A stretch of DNA of 64,000 nucleotides from Thermoguttaceae bacterium (GCA_028695965.1 JAQVHZ010000004.1:29097-93096), one strand, 5' to 3'; positions 40,731 through 50,828 are shown, counted from the first letter of the stretch. A program made the numbers and translations. Notes: a model not told the origin generated them from the sequence alone.

Positions 40731-41747
40731 CTAGAGATTCTGCTGAATCCACTCGGCAATTTGAACGGCGTTGGTCGCGGCGCCCTTGCGCAAGTTGTCG
40801 GCGACGCACCAGAACGCGAGCGAGTTCGGCGCGGAAATATCCTCGCGGATACGACCGACGTAGACGTCGTCGGTATCGTGGCAATGATACGGGGTCGGAT
40901 AGCTCTTTGCGCTGAGATCGTCCATCAGGACGACGCCGGGCATAGCGCGGAAGAGTTCGCGCGCTTTCTCGACGGTAATTTTGCGTTCGGTCTCGACGAC
41001 GACGCTCTCCGAATGGCAGTTGGCGACCGGGACGCGGACGGCGGTCGGGCAGACTTGGATCGAAGGGTCGTCAAGGATCTTGCGCGTTTCGTGCAGCAAT
41101 TTGAGCTCTTCGGAGGTGTACCCGAATTCTCGCTCGCCGCCGATTTGCGGGATGCAGTTGAACCCGATCGGATAGGGGAACGCTTCAGTCTCGCATTCGC
41201 AGTATTGGCAATCGTTGTCGAGCCACGCCTTGGAGTTGTTGACCAGGTCGCGGTTGCCGGGCAGACCGGCGCCGGACGTCGCTTGGTACGTGCTGACGAC
41301 GACGCGGCGGACGCGCGCGTAATCGTGGAGCGGCTTGAGCGCGACGACCATTTGCGTCGTCGAGCAGTTCGGGCTGGAGACTAAGCCCTTATGCTTGCGG
41401 ATAGCTTCGGCGTTGACTTCCGGAATGACGAGCGGGACGTCCGGAAACATACGCCAGTAGCCGGATTCGTCGACGATGACCTTGACGCGTTTCCGAGCTT
41501 CCGGGATGAAATCGCGGGCGACGTCGTCGGGCGTGGAACCGATGACCAAGTCGACCCCGTCGAACGCCTCGGGGCAAAGCTCTTCGACGACAATATCTTC
41601 GCCGTTGAAAGGTATGACTGTGCCAACGCTGCGCTTCGACGCCAAGAACTTCATCTTCTTGTAAGGGAACTTGCGCTCCTGAAACATACGGATCATCAAG
41701 GTTCCCACTGCGCCTGTTGCGCCGGCGACTGCTACGGTATCGAACAT
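40731..41747 (-). CDS. asd: Aspartate-semialdehyde dehydrogenase
   Basis: VAGATGAVGTLMIRMF, SSPNCSTTQMVVALKPLHD, STYQATSGAG. Confidence 0.94.
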   Translation of the reverse strand: MFDTVAVAGATGAVGTLMIRMFQERKFPYKKMKFLASKRSVGTVIPFNGEDIVVEELCPEAFDGVDLVIGSTPDDVARDFIPEARKRVKVIVDESGYWRMFPDVPLVIPEVNAEAIRKHKGLVSSPNCSTTQMVVALKPLHDYARVRRVVVSTYQATSGAGLPGNRDLVNNSKAWLDNDCQYCECETEAFPYPIGFNCIPQIGGEREFGYTSEELKLLHETRKILDDPSIQVCPTAVRVPVANCHSESVVVETERKITVEKARELFRAMPGVVLMDDLSAKSYPTPYHCHDTDDVYVGRIREDISAPNSLAFWCVADNLRKGAATNAVQIAEWIQQNL

Positions 41748-42110
41748 CTTATGCTCCTCAAATATTTTCTGCTGTTCATCGCGCCTTCGCGAAAAACGTC
41801 TTTCGTTGATTTCCTCGGGGTCAGGTCGGCGTCCTATGACAGGTCCGATTCTTCTAAATTTTTATTAGCCTCAACTAACTTTTCTTGACTTATTTTAAGT
41901 CCTCATTGAGATTAGGCAATATTATGGAGCGCTTTCTTTTGGACGCAAGGGGGAATCTCCTGGAAAGAAAGTGAATAATGATGATTTTTGGGATTTTTGT
42001 TAGACGTTTCTAATTCACAAGCAAGGATAGGAAGAATAGAGAATATATATTGAACAAAGAAGGAGAACCGAAAAACTCCGTCAAGAAAAAGGGGGCGCTT
42101 GCCAGTACTC

Positions 42111-42151
42111 CAAAAAGGCGCGCGCCGACCTCAACGATCGACGCGCGCCAT
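42111..42151 (-). terminator. Terminator downstream of the 1111-aa protein
   Basis: Minus strand GGCGCGCG...CGCGCGCC TTTTT. Confidence 0.75.
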
Positions 42152-42181
42152 GCGTTTCTCCGAGACGTTAGGAGACGTCCG

Positions 42182-45100
42182 TCATTCGGCTTTCGGCGCG
42201 ATCACGACGCGGAAGCCCACGTCCGCCGCTTGGAAATAGGGCGTTACGCCGACTCGGAAGGAGCTCGTAGCGCGCTCGGGCCAATCTTTCCAACTCCCGC
42301 CGCGCACGACCCGGTCGGCGCGTTCCAGATCGCCCGGCTTGTCGGTCGTCTGGACGGACCCTGATTCGGCGCCGTACGCCGTCATCGGCGAACTCGTCCA
42401 TTCGGCGACGTTCCCGATCATGTCGTAGAGCCCAAACGCGTTCGGTTCGTACGACGCGACGTTCCCGATCGCGATCATGCCGTCGTCGACCTGCGCTTTG
42501 CGCCAGTAGTCGACGGCGCCCTGCCCGACGCGCATCTTCGACAGGCTCTTATCCGCCAAATTCGCGTAGTTTGCGAAATCGGTCTCCATGCCGCCGTACC
42601 AGAAAGCGTCGCTCGAGCCTGCCCGGGCGGCGTATTCCCACTCGATTTCCGTGGGGAGACGGACTTCGTACCCGTCCGGCAGCGCCCCTGCCGACGTCAG
42701 CGTCTCCTCGAGCCAAGCGCAGAACCGCTCGGCGGCGTCGTGTCCGACGCGGCTGACCGGCTGTTTCGGCAGGTTCGCAGGAATGCCTTCCCTCGCGTGG
42801 TCTTTCGTCAACTCGTCGACATAACGGCTGTCGTGGCTCGGGTTAAAGAGCGCGTACTGCTCGTTCGTGATCTCGGTCGCGCCGATCCAGAAGCCCCGTT
42901 CGATCCTAACGCGCCGTTTCGGATACTCCGCAGGTGACTCGTCGTTCGAGCCGTACTCGAAGTCGCCCGCGGGGATCCAGCGCAGGTCGAGCGTCTTGCC
43001 GTCGCGCAGCGCCAGCGACTTGCCGACCACGCCGTTCTGAGCGGTCGCAAATTGCCGCGCGGACGCCGCGCTTGGGTCGGCGTCGGGCGCAAAGTTCTCG
43101 ATTTCGGCCAGCTCGAATTCCGGAAGTTCGACAGGTTCCGGGATAATCGGCGGATTCGCGGCGCGGCGCGCTTCGACGCGCTCGTACATTTCCAGCTCGT
43201 CGACGGCGTCCGCTTCCGGGTCGCTGTCGAGGTCCGCAAATTCTTTCGAGTAGAGCTTGCGCAGCTCGCGATATTTCGCGATCGACGCCATCTGGTCTTC
43301 ATGCGTGATCTGCATCCAGTCCAAGAGGACTTTGTTCTGCCAATGCCGGTGCGCTTCGGTCCACGTTCCGTAACAGGGCGCGTTCAAGTCGATCCACGTG
43401 TAGAGCCGATCGTACGCTTCCGGGTCGAGCTGGACGTTGTGATGCCCTTTGGTCAGCGTCTGGACGAGCGGCGAGACGCTCGCATGGTATTCGCCCGGCT
43501 TGAAGATGTGCGCGTCGCTCTCGGGGCCCGGCGCGCTCACGTACGGACGCAGCGCCATGTAGCTGCGGTAGAACGGGCCGATTTGACGCAGCGCCCCGTC
43601 TTCGACCGTTTCGAGCGTATAGTCCTTGAAATCCGGGAAGACGGCGTCAGGCGCGACCCCGAGCCTTTCGCGCGATTCGGAGGTTCCGTCGTGACAGCCG
43701 ATGCAGTATTTGTCGAGGACCGGCTGAACTTCGCGCAGGAAGTCGAACCCGCGGGTCGGGCCGTGCCAGGGCGTGATCTCGCGCGGGTCGATCCGGCTCG
43801 CGATCGTCTGACCGGTCGGCGAAATGTCGTTGGCGTTTTCGTGACAGCCGAAACAGGAGACCGATTCGCCCGGCATACCGACGAGCCAGCTACGCATGAG
43901 CTGGAGCGCGCGCCCTTCGGCGTCGAGCGGCTGGACCGAGATCGGAACGCTCGCCGGGATCCGGAAGGTCGCGCTTCCGTCTTCTTCGACGGGGACCGTG
44001 CCCAAGACGCGCTTCACATCCCAGCTGCTTTCGACGCCGATGACGTCGTTATGACCGGAGTACGGGTACGCGAAATGGTACTCGAAGAGTCGGAGCGCTT
44101 TGACAGCGCCGCGCGGCACGTCCGGCAGACCGGCGCCGAAGTAGACGTCCGCCAGGAAGACGGTCGCGTCTTTTTGGTTCGGGTTCGTGCGTTCGGCAAG
44201 GACCGGGGGACGCTTGCGCGGGACAAGCAGGATCGGGTCGGTGAACGCGGCGGCCGGGTCCTGGACGATCGGGGTCATGTTGTCGAAAATATCAACGAGC
44301 CAAATCCCCCATTCGTGCCCGCGACTTGCCGAGACGAGGAAATAACGACCCGCGCCGTCGTCTTCGCTCGTTCCGAGCGGGTCGATCTGCAAGAATTTCG
44401 GCCAGCGACGAAGGTAGAGGTAGTCTTCCACTTCGTTTTCGACGACGTCTTCGCGGCCCGGAATCGACTGCACAACCCCTTCGGTCTCGTGACGGCCGAG
44501 CCGCGGGTCGAACAAGATCATCCTGCCCGGCCGACCGACATGGTGTCCGGAAACGGCCCCGACGAACCGCGCGGGGTCGCCGGGAATCGGCTTGGCGTAG
44601 AAGAGCGAATTGGGCCAGTAGGAGTTCGAGCCGTAATACGCCGTCTGGTTCGTGCCGTCGGGGTTCATCGTGAAGAGGATCCGATAGAAGTAGTGCGGCG
44701 TGTCGGTATATTCCCAGCGCAGGTACATGATCCTGCCGTTTTCCATCATGGTCGGGCACCAGTCGCTGTCCTGTTCGAACGTCAGCTGCCGAATCGCGCC
44801 CGTCTCGGGATTCAAGCGGTACAGGAGCGCCATCTGCTTGCGACCCGACTCGCACGGCAGGCCTTGGAACGTCGCGTTCGAGCCGTAGACGACGTCCCCG
44901 TCAGGCAAGTAGCACGAATCGAAGAAATCGATCTCGTCGATATTCGGCGAAAGCTGCTTGACCGCGCCCGGCTGACCCGACGCGTCCAGCTCGAGTTCGT
45001 GCAGCGCCCAGCGCCCGTTCGCGCCAGGGGACGTGAACATGAGTCGATCCGCGTCGAACTCGAGGTCCAAGTCGATGATCGTCTTGTCCTGGGAGTCGAG

Positions 45101-45517
45101 AAGGACGTCGTAATCGCCTGTGAGCGGGTCGATCAATATGATTTGCGACGCGATATTTTTCGGGACGTCTTCCGTCACATACGCGTTCAAGCTGGGCGTC
45201 GCCGTCTGGTTCGGGCCCCGCTTGACCGCGAGGACGCGGCGGTCCGCAAGGAGCGGGTGCGCGAGCATAGCGCGGCGCTGGAGCGCGACGAGCTTCGCGT
45301 CGAAGTCCGGCGCGTCGGGTTCCGACTCGAGCGCGTCGAGTTCCGCGAGGTACGACTCGCCGTCGGGGTACTCGTCGTCGAAGGTCTCGATCAGGTCCTC
45401 GATCGCCAGACGCAGCGCGACCGGGTCGGGCGAGCCGTCGTTAGCCGCGTGAGTTACGCTCGGCGACAAAAAGGGCAGGATGAACAGCAACAAAGGAATT
45501 AGGCGTCGGATTCGCAT
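42182..45517 (-). CDS. Large secreted protein: beta-propeller/HzsA-like region, two CXXCH motifs, C-terminal FGE/SUMF1 domain
   Basis: Signal peptide; CFGCHENAND and CIGCHDGTSES; C-term FEYGSNDESPAEYPKRRVRIERGFWIGATEITNEQYALF...NVAEWTSSP...VVRGGSWKDWPERATSSFRVG. Confidence 0.8.
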   Translation of the reverse strand: MRIRRLIPLLLFILPFLSPSVTHAANDGSPDPVALRLAIEDLIETFDDEYPDGESYLAELDALESEPDAPDFDAKLVALQRRAMLAHPLLADRRVLAVKRGPNQTATPSLNAYVTEDVPKNIASQIILIDPLTGDYDVLLDSQDKTIIDLDLEFDADRLMFTSPGANGRWALHELELDASGQPGAVKQLSPNIDEIDFFDSCYLPDGDVVYGSNATFQGLPCESGRKQMALLYRLNPETGAIRQLTFEQDSDWCPTMMENGRIMYLRWEYTDTPHYFYRILFTMNPDGTNQTAYYGSNSYWPNSLFYAKPIPGDPARFVGAVSGHHVGRPGRMILFDPRLGRHETEGVVQSIPGREDVVENEVEDYLYLRRWPKFLQIDPLGTSEDDGAGRYFLVSASRGHEWGIWLVDIFDNMTPIVQDPAAAFTDPILLVPRKRPPVLAERTNPNQKDATVFLADVYFGAGLPDVPRGAVKALRLFEYHFAYPYSGHNDVIGVESSWDVKRVLGTVPVEEDGSATFRIPASVPISVQPLDAEGRALQLMRSWLVGMPGESVSCFGCHENANDISPTGQTIASRIDPREITPWHGPTRGFDFLREVQPVLDKYCIGCHDGTSESRERLGVAPDAVFPDFKDYTLETVEDGALRQIGPFYRSYMALRPYVSAPGPESDAHIFKPGEYHASVSPLVQTLTKGHHNVQLDPEAYDRLYTWIDLNAPCYGTWTEAHRHWQNKVLLDWMQITHEDQMASIAKYRELRKLYSKEFADLDSDPEADAVDELEMYERVEARRAANPPIIPEPVELPEFELAEIENFAPDADPSAASARQFATAQNGVVGKSLALRDGKTLDLRWIPAGDFEYGSNDESPAEYPKRRVRIERGFWIGATEITNEQYALFNPSHDSRYVDELTKDHAREGIPANLPKQPVSRVGHDAAERFCAWLEETLTSAGALPDGYEVRLPTEIEWEYAARAGSSDAFWYGGMETDFANYANLADKSLSKMRVGQGAVDYWRKAQVDDGMIAIGNVASYEPNAFGLYDMIGNVAEWTSSPMTAYGAESGSVQTTDKPGDLERADRVVRGGSWKDWPERATSSFRVGVTPYFQAADVGFRVVIAPKAE

Positions 45518-45762
45518 CGCTTCGGCTCCTTAAGGACGGGGAATTGTTTTGCCTCATTATAAAACGCGCCTGACGAGATTGCAACTATTTCGCGCATTTT
45601 TCATCATGTCGTGTGCAAAATCAGAAACTTTTGCCATGTTTTTCCGGGCGTCTGTTGTTTTCCCGCGCGAAAGAAGTACAATTGCCAATAGAAAGGCTTT
45701 GACAAGGTCGTTTGACGCCCTTTTTGCCGACCATAACCGTTCCGTTCTCTCCAAATAAGCCC

Positions 45763-46083
45763 ATGACGAAGACTATCCCTTACGCAAAATTAATTCGCGA
45801 CCGGATCCCGGAAATTATCGCCGACGCCGGGAAGTCGCCCGAGTATCATACGCTCGACGACGAAGCGTTCCAACAAGCCGTCGACGAGAAATTGGCCGAA
45901 GAACTCGACGAGTACCGCGCCTCCGGAAAGGTCGAAGAGCTCGCCGACCTGCTCGAAACTCTCTACGCCGCCGCCCAAGCGCGAGGCTGTTCGCGCGGCG
46001 AACTGGAGCGGATCCGCGAGCAGAAAGCCCAAGAACGCGGCGCGTTTGAGAAACGGCTCTTCTTGACCGCAGTGCGGGAATGA
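45763..46083 (+). CDS. MazG-like / phosphoribosyl-ATP-pyrophosphohydrolase-like nucleotide pyrophosphohydrolase
   Basis: YAKLIRDRIPEIIADAGKSPEYHTLDDEAFQQAVDEKLAEELDEYRASGKVEELADLLE. Confidence 0.8.
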   Translation: MTKTIPYAKLIRDRIPEIIADAGKSPEYHTLDDEAFQQAVDEKLAEELDEYRASGKVEELADLLETLYAAAQARGCSRGELERIREQKAQERGAFEKRLFLTAVRE

Positions 46084-46153
46084 GCGAGAAAGTCGTTTGC
46101 ATATTGGCAATCATTTAAGATTGAAGCATTTACCGACCTATTAGGAAAACGAA

Positions 46154-46717
46154 ATGTCAAAAGTATTTTATTATACTGAGGACGGTCAGAAACATCCTAT
46201 CGCCGACAACGATGAAGCCAAACAACTTATCCACGAGGGAAAAATCTATGCAGCTACGTGGATAGAAGTCGAGGGACGCATTTATCATGCAAAGAGTTTC
46301 AAAGCTTGGGAAGCCTATTTCACCGAGACAAACGCCCCAGAACCTAGCAACCAAAATTTCTCCTCTAATGAAGCGCTAAATAGCAACGACGACGAATTTA
46401 ACCAGCCTGTCCCCGAGCCGCCGCCAGTCATTGTTACAGACGAGGAGTTGAAGGAGGAAGAAAATAAGGAAGAAGAAAATGAGAAAGAGAAAAAGAAAAC
46501 GAACGAGTCTAATGGAGCTACTTCCTCTTCCAGCGATTCCTCAACGAGCGATTCTTTCAAAATAATTCAAAAGAAATATGGCTTACTTGATATTGACGAT
46601 AACGAATTGTTCAAGGCAGTCAAAGCTAATTTGCCGGAACAAATCAAAGAGAACTTCAATTTCGTTGAAAACCTTAATGATTTTCTTTGGATCGCTTTAT
46701 CCTTTTTTTTATTGTAG
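46154..46717 (+). CDS. Hypothetical protein with GYF_2-like N-terminus, possibly frameshift-separated from 46687-46968
   Basis: MSKVFYYTEDGQKHPIADNDEAKQLIHEGKIYAATWIEVEGRIYHAKSF; acidic linker; ends at an 8-T run. Confidence 0.55.
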   Translation: MSKVFYYTEDGQKHPIADNDEAKQLIHEGKIYAATWIEVEGRIYHAKSFKAWEAYFTETNAPEPSNQNFSSNEALNSNDDEFNQPVPEPPPVIVTDEELKEEENKEEENEKEKKKTNESNGATSSSSDSSTSDSFKIIQKKYGLLDIDDNELFKAVKANLPEQIKENFNFVENLNDFLWIALSFFLL

Positions 46718-46968
46718 GTCTTCCTATAGCCTTTCTCATGCTACTTGGAGCCTGGGACTCAGATTTCGAAGTATTTAAATACTTGTTGCTTCTCACTGTC
46801 CTCATCTTGTTCTTCCTTATCGCACTAAAACTGAAGGCGTCTCTGCAGCTAGTTACTACCAATACGGCGCTCCTCAAATCAAGAGACGATTTGAGACAGA
46901 CGATTTACCTCAACGAGATATTGAAAAGCCTCGATAAGAAAAACGACGAGACAAAAGAAAAAGAATAA
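46687..46968 (+). CDS. Membrane-helix continuation of the preceding ORF in another frame
   Basis: FFIVGLPIAFLMLLGAWDSDFEVFKYLLLLTVLILFFLIALKLKASLQ; overlaps previous ORF at T8 tract 46703-46710. Confidence 0.5.
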   Translation: MDRFILFFIVGLPIAFLMLLGAWDSDFEVFKYLLLLTVLILFFLIALKLKASLQLVTTNTALLKSRDDLRQTIYLNEILKSLDKKNDETKEKE

Positions 46969-47128
46969 GAATCAGGGAGAAGCAATGAAATATGAGTCAA
47001 ATTCCGGAAGTATTGGAGAGACTCGTTCGGCGTCGTTGCGGAGCGAATGAAAGATGCAAGGTGAGTGGTGTTTCCCATCTCGAAGAAACAATATATCACA
47101 TCTTGAACGTTCAGTTCTATTCCTAAAC

Positions 47129-48271
47129 TCAGAGGTACCCCTTGAGGAGAGTTATACACGCAGGTTTTCTCAAGTTACGAAGAGCTCTAGCTTCAATTTG
47201 CCTAATTCGTTCTCGAGTAACATTAAACTTTTTGCTAATCTCTTCGAGCGTTCTTTCACGTCCGTCTAATCCGAATCGCAAACGAAGGACTTTCTCGTCT
47301 CTTGGCGACAATGTGCTAAGGACTTCAGCAATTACTTCCGGCAGATTCCTATTTTGAATGGAGCGATACGCGTCTTCGTTAGAGGCAACTGTTTCAGGTG
47401 AAAGATCACTCATGAACGCTCCGATGTTATCCCTCGAATAGCATTCCTCCGTTTCATCCGTGTAAAGTTCAATTAAGTCGCCTAAAAACTCGTCTGGAAT
47501 CGACTGCTCTATAACCTCCTGTGCTTCTGCCTCAGAACAATCAAGCTTCTCGCACAACATCAGAATAGCTTTGTCGCAGCTTCCTAGCTCATGACACCCA
47601 ACGCAACCATAAGATTTCAAGATTGGATAGGCAGCGAAGTACCCCGCTTTTTTGTATGTAGGGTAATGTACCAACGGACGCTGCGTACTTTGCCCTCTAC
47701 CGATAACCTGCAGAATCCATAGTACAGCATATTGAGCAAATATCCTGGAGCTATCAGGGTCAAATTTATCCACAGCAGTAACAAGCCCCACACACGCATA
47801 CCCCACGGCGTCTTCTATGTCCATATCAAACATCTCTGCTCTTTGAAGCGCATACCGTAATGCTAACCTCAAGTACATTTCAATCATACGAACTCGTGCA
47901 TAGGCATTTCCATCAACAACCTGATATTTGAGTTGCTTAATCTCGCCCCATTGAGGGGGCACCACTGTTCTTACAAAGTTGACGAATGTCTCCAGCGAAG
48001 GGCTGAGTTCAACGATTCGATCATACACGGCGTCATAATCGCTTTGGGCATAGTCATCGTACTCCTCCTCGGAAGAAGTAATATAAGAGGGCGGTCTGTC
48101 ATATACAAGGACGCCACGAGTCGTTATTGAGTTGCTAAGCCAATCAACATCCTGAATGGGGAGTGAATATTCCTCAGCACAATCTGCAATGTTATCAAAC
48201 GTCACATAACCTTGCTTTTCAGCAAGTATTATTAGACGCTCATATGCTGCTTGACGATTATTCCTCACCAT
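47129..48271 (-). CDS. Sigma-70-family-like factor, distal gene of phosphorothioation-type operon
   Basis: Region 2-like DIEDAVGYACVGLVTAVDKFDPDSSRIFAQYAVLWILQVI; region 4 LSPRDEKVLRLRFGLDGRERTLEEISKKFNVTRERIRQIEARALRNLRKP. Confidence 0.85.
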   Translation of the reverse strand: MVRNNRQAAYERLIILAEKQGYVTFDNIADCAEEYSLPIQDVDWLSNSITTRGVLVYDRPPSYITSSEEEYDDYAQSDYDAVYDRIVELSPSLETFVNFVRTVVPPQWGEIKQLKYQVVDGNAYARVRMIEMYLRLALRYALQRAEMFDMDIEDAVGYACVGLVTAVDKFDPDSSRIFAQYAVLWILQVIGRGQSTQRPLVHYPTYKKAGYFAAYPILKSYGCVGCHELGSCDKAILMLCEKLDCSEAEAQEVIEQSIPDEFLGDLIELYTDETEECYSRDNIGAFMSDLSPETVASNEDAYRSIQNRNLPEVIAEVLSTLSPRDEKVLRLRFGLDGRERTLEEISKKFNVTRERIRQIEARALRNLRKPACITLLKGYL

Positions 48272-48287
48272 ATATTTCTTCTCTTTT

Positions 48288-48821
48288 CTACTTTGAGCAC
48301 AATTTCAAAATGTCTTCGCTAGTCACTCCTTTATTGAATTTTTCTTGGAACTCGTCAATGAAGTCATAAAGCCTCGTCACAAAATCATCGGGCGATGAAA
48401 CGCCTTCAATCAGCTTCTCGTAAAGCACGTCGACGCCTCCTCGGACATAGCTATCAAACCTAGCCTCGTCAGCGGGATCTTCTCCCATATTTTTGAACGC
48501 TTTGTTGATGCGTATGTCCTCGTTAGGCTCATATGCTTTATCCAGTAACATAATTAGTCTGAAATTAAACAGGTGTTCTTCCTGAGAGTAGATTACTCGA
48601 TCCCCCATAACATTCTGATTATAAACCTGATTTGTTTCCGGATTACGAGTATCATCAAGGTCTGCAGTCCTACCATAGAGAAAGCCAACTAACGGGGCAT
48701 TTGCGTACACATCCACATTACGTTCAAATAGTTTAGCTTTACTTTTGCTGTCAAAAACACTTGCGAGTTTATCTACACGCAAAGCATGTTTACCGAGAAA
48801 ACGATATTGCTTGTTAAACAT
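48288..48821 (-). CDS. Uncharacterised protein of the phosphorothioation-type operon
   Basis: 177 aa; tightly packed between DndD-like and sigma genes; no recognised motif. Confidence 0.7.
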   Translation of the reverse strand: MFNKQYRFLGKHALRVDKLASVFDSKSKAKLFERNVDVYANAPLVGFLYGRTADLDDTRNPETNQVYNQNVMGDRVIYSQEEHLFNFRLIMLLDKAYEPNEDIRINKAFKNMGEDPADEARFDSYVRGGVDVLYEKLIEGVSSPDDFVTRLYDFIDEFQEKFNKGVTSEDILKLCSK

Positions 48822-48833
48822 TTACCCACCTCC

Positions 48834-50828
48834 TCAGATCACCACTGTTTCAAAATCGTTTTTCTTGTCGAACTCATGGCGACGTCCGATCTTGTCGCCC
48901 ATATACTCCTCGGCAAGTTCGCCATCAATATCTTTGATAAAGATGATAACCTGTTCCGCTATGTTAGGAAGCGTCTTGCATACCGTCTGGATGCGTCGTT
49001 TATCAAATGTTGACAAAGGAGCGTCCATAACAAGCGGATAAGGTTCGGAAGAAAGCAGATTCGCATTCTCATCGGTTGCCTTACGGTTATCACGCGCCAT
49101 TTTAATGATACCGGTGATAAAAGCAAAAATAACCGCAATACTCTGTGCCGTCGAAGTTTCAACAAATCCGTCGTATTCATTTACGTAAACGGAAATGCGG
49201 TACTTCTCATCAATGGTAAGAGACAAACCGCCTTCATAAATCTGCTTGAAGATTTCATTGATGGTAGTTTCTAACTTCGTACGAATTTCAGCTTCACTTT
49301 TGGTGTATACCTCTAGTAGCTCTTCGTAGATACGTTCTGCGTACGCCTTGTAAATTTCAATTTTCTTGTTCTTATCATCTAATAGAGAAAGATTTCTGCG
49401 CTCCGTATCTGCTCGCTCTGCCTCTAATTCGAAACGACACCTGTTTCGGAAAAGGCTCTCTCTTTCTGTTTCACCGTCTCTGATTGTTTCAGCGCACAAT
49501 TGAATCTCGCTATTAATTGCTCTAACCTTACCTCTAACATTGCCGCCGCTGAGTTTGCCTTCAATAGTATGCAATTCCTCTTGAAGTTCTACAAGTTCTT
49601 CGTCTTGGTGGCTAATCACAGCAAGCTTATCGCTTATATTATTATGCAAATCTAGTCCTTCATTAGCGCGCCTCTTTGCCTCTTTATTGAAATCGCTGAG
49701 CGACGTGCTAATAGACTGCGGCGGGAGGAAAGCAATCAATTCCTGGAGGTTAGTATACGGAATAGAGCCTTCATCCAAACGTGTTCCACAAATACAGACT
49801 CCCTGCTTCAGCAAATACTCAATAGTTTTTGTATGTATGTATGGAATGTCCTTTCCGGCAAAATCTTTTTCGGAAAGTAATTTAAGAGAATCCAGTATTA
49901 ACATTGCCGAGAAGAAAGAACTCATTCCTTTATTAAAGGCCTTGCATACTTCCTTAACTGCATTTGCTCTTGATTCTTTCACTCCGGAAATTTTTTGGAC
50001 AAGCTTTTCCTTTTGGTGCTGTAATTTCTCGCCTTCTGTATACTGTTTGATTTCTTCGGTTTTTTCGGTCTGCCGCGTTCTTGCCAGTTCGATTTGACTT
50101 TTTAGTTCGTCCAATCTGGCGTCGATCATTTCAATTTCAGCTTTGCTTTTTTCGATAGTCTTCGTATATTCTTCTATCTTCGAATTGCTATGAGAGTCAT
50201 AACTGCCCTCGTAACTACCAATAACGCAAATGCTGGACCTCGGGTTAAAATGCTTGATAGCGTTGTTTATAGCGTTCAAACCAAGCAATCCTTTGACTGC
50301 TTCTGCAAAGTCTGTCGCCCTTGTTCCTGCCGAAATATCCTTGCTCATCTTTTCGATTCGTTCACCGTCGAAAAAGAAGTAGCTAGACAATTCTTTCGGA
50401 AGAATAGCTTCGACTTCACTCTCACACTGAGTTTTCTTAACATATTCAGTGACTCCATTCGCATCCTTAAACGCTATGTCGAATACAGTATTATCCCCTT
50501 TAATACGGTTTAAAGAATCCTTGCGATATCTTTGCTCGCGGAAAAGTGTGTAGCTGACGTCGCCGTGACGCAGTTTAAGAGTTACCTTAACTATGCTCTC
50601 TTGTCCCGGTCTCAAATCCGCAGCCACCATTTTATTAAGCATATTTTTGTCAGATAACTTTGTCTCTCCATACATACACCAGAAGAACGCTTGTGCGAAA
50701 GTTGTTTTGCCTGTGCCGTTCTCCCCAATGATGATAGTTACGTTTTTGCCATTTTCGCCTTGTGCAAACTCGATGGATTCATTGCGAAACTGCCTAAAGT
50801 TTTCCAGCGTTATCGATTCAAGTAACAT
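48834..50828 (-). CDS. DndD-like SMC/Rad50-type ATPase
   Basis: MLLESITLENFRQFRNESIEFAQGENGKNVTIIIGENGTGKTTFAQAFFWCMYGE; SSYFFFDGERIEKM; coiled coil; C-term PLVMDAPLSTFDKRRI. Confidence 0.85.
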   Translation of the reverse strand: MLLESITLENFRQFRNESIEFAQGENGKNVTIIIGENGTGKTTFAQAFFWCMYGETKLSDKNMLNKMVAADLRPGQESIVKVTLKLRHGDVSYTLFREQRYRKDSLNRIKGDNTVFDIAFKDANGVTEYVKKTQCESEVEAILPKELSSYFFFDGERIEKMSKDISAGTRATDFAEAVKGLLGLNAINNAIKHFNPRSSICVIGSYEGSYDSHSNSKIEEYTKTIEKSKAEIEMIDARLDELKSQIELARTRQTEKTEEIKQYTEGEKLQHQKEKLVQKISGVKESRANAVKEVCKAFNKGMSSFFSAMLILDSLKLLSEKDFAGKDIPYIHTKTIEYLLKQGVCICGTRLDEGSIPYTNLQELIAFLPPQSISTSLSDFNKEAKRRANEGLDLHNNISDKLAVISHQDEELVELQEELHTIEGKLSGGNVRGKVRAINSEIQLCAETIRDGETERESLFRNRCRFELEAERADTERRNLSLLDDKNKKIEIYKAYAERIYEELLEVYTKSEAEIRTKLETTINEIFKQIYEGGLSLTIDEKYRISVYVNEYDGFVETSTAQSIAVIFAFITGIIKMARDNRKATDENANLLSSEPYPLVMDAPLSTFDKRRIQTVCKTLPNIAEQVIIFIKDIDGELAEEYMGDKIGRRHEFDKKNDFETVVI

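Noticed and set aside
42182-42480. Second DGR variable region in the other FGE-domain protein
   Set aside because: Its C-terminus (VVRGGSWKDWPERATSSFRVGVTPYFQAADVGFRVV) lacks the run of NNC-codon substitutions and any composition break.
43052-45502. 816-aa plus-strand ORF
   Set aside because: Antisense to the 1111-aa CXXCH/FGE protein; composition is Arg/Val/Asp-rich as expected of antisense translation.
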